A stretch of 6,336 bases of DNA, from NCBI GenBank assembly GCA_020216575.1, contig JAIUYC010000248.1, positions 1 through 6,336 of the forward strand. Reading direction: 5' to 3'. The notes under the pieces were generated by a model. The model saw only the letters and a program-made list of their open reading frames with translations. It did no database searches and was not told where the DNA came from. This document shows, piece by piece, positions 5,262-6,336 of the stretch. The translations under genes and the position numbers were made by a program. How positions within the stretch are numbered: position 1 is the first letter of the stretch; every line of letters begins with the position of its first letter. The DNA is from Coleofasciculus sp. S288 (GTDB taxonomy: Bacteria; Cyanobacteriota; Cyanobacteriia; Cyanobacteriales; Coleofasciculaceae).

Positions 5262-5861
5262 ATGCAGTACGAAAACTTCTGTGAATTAGCAGCCCTCTAC
5301 GCGCTCGACGTTCTCGACGAGCCAAATCGCTGTAGCGTAGAGGACGCGATCGCCAATTTCCCAGAGTTCGAGACTGAATTAGCAGAGTTTCAGGCTGCTG
5401 TTGCTGCCCTAGCCTACAGTGCGCCTCCCGTGCCAATGGCTGATAATCTGAAGGAGCGTTTGTTTCAACGCATAGGGAACATTACCTCGGAGCAAGACTC
5501 CACAACCGAATCGTCTTCGCCTCTTCTCATGTCAGTACCTGCCCTGAAGGAACGAGCCGCAGACGTGTCTTGGGAGCCTTATTCTATCCCAGGAGTTGCG
5601 ATCGGCAACCTCTACGTGGATGCAGAGAAACGCGAGATTGCCTGCTTTGTTCGTGCAACGGGCAGCGTGCGATTTCCCAATCACCGTCATGCCGGAAGCG
5701 AGGAAATTGTTGTCCTTGAAGGCGATTTGGTGATTGATGGCACGAGCTACGGGAGTGGTGAGTACATTCACTCGATTCCAGGATCGGTTCACCAGCCAGA
5801 GACGTATAGTGGATGCTTGATCTTTTTACGCACGTCTCTTGATGATGAAATTATTATTTAG
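5262..5861 (+). CDS. ChrR-like anti-sigma factor with C-terminal cupin domain
   Basis: A 199-residue cytoplasmic protein predicted to hold the adjacent ECF sigma factor inactive and release it on a signal. The N-terminal part (about 1-72) reads F-C-E-L-A-A-L-Y-A-L-D-V-L-D-E, like the helical anti-sigma domain of RskA and ChrR proteins. It lacks the HxxxCxxC zinc motif of ZAS-type members; only C7 and C24 are present. A Ser/Thr/Glu-rich linker (75-90) joins a ChrR-type cupin (about 100-195) with F138-P-N-H141-R-H143-A-G-S-E147-E-I-V-V-L-E-G, then G166-E-Y, and H177-Q-P-E..G-C. H141, H143, E147 and H177 match, in spacing, the metal ligands of the Rhodobacter ChrR cupin, which is needed for the singlet-oxygen and organic-peroxide response. 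The start is ATG at 5262 with no strong Shine-Dalgarno; no earlier in-frame start is seen. The sigma gene follows after 153 bases. Confidence 0.85.
   Translation: MQYENFCELAALYALDVLDEPNRCSVEDAIANFPEFETELAEFQAAVAALAYSAPPVPMADNLKERLFQRIGNITSEQDSTTESSSPLLMSVPALKERAADVSWEPYSIPGVAIGNLYVDAEKREIACFVRATGSVRFPNHRHAGSEEIVVLEGDLVIDGTSYGSGEYIHSIPGSVHQPETYSGCLIFLRTSLDDEIII
5294..5343 (+). other. Nested hairpin in the 5' coding region of the anti-sigma gene
   Basis: CCTCTACGC (5294-5302) and GCGTAGAGG (5335-5343) form a perfect 9-bp stem, inside which GCTCG (5303-5307) and CGAGC (5317-5321) give a second stem directly continuing the left arm. It begins 32 bases after the start codon. It could influence translation of the anti-sigma factor, but may be a chance result of codon choice. 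Confidence 0.3.
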
Positions 5862-6014
5862 GGTTGAAACTCGAACTAAACGGTATAGCAATAGCAACGA
5901 CTGGACTTAAGCACTCAGAGACAATCTATGCGATCGCAGGGTCGCTTATACTGAAGGACTGATATCGAAAACATCAGCCGCTATCAGACTCTGCATGAGG
6001 ATATCGCTCCCTCA
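5862..6014 (+). promoter_or_regulatory. 153-base gap between anti-sigma and sigma genes, with a possible promoter
   Basis: The gap is long for two co-transcribed genes and may hold a separate promoter. TATACT (5947-5952) is a good -10 hexamer, but no -35 of the TTGACA type sits at the right distance. A HIP1 palindrome occupies 5930-5937, and ACTTAAGC (5905-5912) recurs inverted upstream of the ferritin-like gene (4765-4772). A weak TTTAG..CTAAA repeat just after the anti-sigma stop is too short to call a terminator. Confidence 0.25.
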
Positions 6015-6336
6015 ATGACAACCCAGCAATCCATAGATGAATCTCTACTCGTAGAGCGGATCACTAAACACGATCAAAGCGCCTTATCTGAATTATATGA
6101 TCGCTATGCCAGGGTGCTATATGCTGTCGTCTTCAAAATTTTGGGTTCCGTTGAGGAAGCGGAGGAAATTGTTCTCGATGTTTTCTCTCAAGTATGGCGG
6201 ACGGCTGAACGCTACGATGCGGCAAAAGGGCGAGTTGATGCCTGGTTGTTCACGCTCGCTCGAAGTCGAGCGCTAGATCGACTGCGTGCCTTGCAACGGC
6301 TCGCCAAGGCCGCAACTGCCTCTGTAGAGGCAGCAT
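6015..6336 (+). CDS. ECF-family RNA polymerase sigma factor (partial, N-terminal 107 residues)
   Basis: The visible part is region sigma-2 of a group 4 (extracytoplasmic function) sigma factor. It shows L-Y-D-R-Y (27-31), the core-binding segment V46-E-E-A-E-E-I-V-L-D-V-F-S-Q-V-W61, Y67-D..K-G-R, A76-W-L-F-T-L-A-R83-S-R-A-L-D88-R-L-R, and the beginning of the linker. Region 2 recognises the -10 promoter element and binds core polymerase; region 4 would lie beyond the right edge. The ATG at 6015 is the only usual start in the open frame, as a stop lies upstream at 5952-5954. GAGG is about 14 bases before it, a weak ribosome site. Its probable antagonist is the ChrR-like protein encoded just upstream. 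The regulon cannot be read here; the divergent ferritin-like gene is a candidate. Confidence 0.93.
   Translation, partial: MTTQQSIDESLLVERITKHDQSALSELYDRYARVLYAVVFKILGSVEEAEEIVLDVFSQVWRTAERYDAAKGRVDAWLFTLARSRALDRLRALQRLAKAATASVEAA

Noticed and set aside
5027..5436. Minus-strand ORFs of 62 and 74 residues opposite the small proline-rich ORF and the anti-sigma gene
   Set aside because: Arginine-rich, low-complexity translations opposite coding DNA, with no start signals; the plus-strand anti-sigma frame is clearly real.
261..5937. GCGATCGC octamers considered as regulatory sites
   Set aside because: They are scattered through coding and non-coding DNA as expected for HIP1, so single copies say nothing about local regulation.
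6257..6333. Two perfect short palindromes in the sigma gene (CGCTCGA-AG-TCGAGCG at 6257-6272 and CTGCCTCT-GT-AGAGGCAG at 6316-6333)
   Set aside because: Both lie in normal coding sequence of region 2 and the linker, encode expected residues, and give no sign of an insertion; two-base loops do not form good hairpins.

Overview
The window comes from a cyanobacterium. The octamer GCGATCGC (HIP1, the highly iterated palindrome of cyanobacterial genomes) occurs at least ten times in 6.3 kb (for example at 261, 1534, 2596, 2675, 2933, 3404, 4235, 5009, 5346 and 5930), where chance would predict about 0.1. Heptamer-periodic repeats of the STRR type and a degenerate 'GGCTTCCCGTAGGG'-type palindrome fit the same origin. 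The genus cannot be fixed from the sequence.

Left part, minus strand. A Tat-exported [2Fe-2S] subunit of a molybdenum hydroxylase (xanthine/aldehyde oxidoreductase family) runs off the left edge (1-459). After a 277-base gap with two inverted repeats come a sodium:solute symporter-family permease (737-2035, or to 2128 if it begins at TTG) and, immediately upstream, a single-domain CheY-like response regulator (2125-2505). These two probably form one transcription unit. Further upstream on the same strand is an MFS permease (2608-3807).

Middle. A 237-base spacer (3808-4044) holds two structured elements side by side: a 9-bp inverted repeat usable as a terminator on either strand, and a pair of opposed heptamer repeat tracts that can fold into a 20-bp stem.

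Right part. A Tat-exported ferritin-like protein (4045-4692, minus, TTG start) is divergent from a plus-strand cluster: a small proline-rich unknown ORF (4914-5219), a ChrR-type anti-sigma factor with a C-terminal cupin (5262-5861), and the start of an ECF sigma factor cut by the right edge (6015 onward). The anti-sigma/sigma pair is the regulatory core of the window. Its cupin keeps the His-x-His...Glu...His metal ligand set, but the N-terminal domain lacks the usual zinc-binding motif, and the anti-sigma gene precedes the sigma gene, the reverse of rpoE-chrR. In characterised relatives such pairs respond to singlet oxygen or other oxidants. The divergent ferritin-like gene has a weak match to an RpoE/ChrR-type promoter, so it is a candidate target; this is inference.

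Nothing in the window is clearly an undescribed system. The best lead is the zinc-less ChrR-like switch with its neighbouring exported ferritin-like protein and proline-rich ORF.
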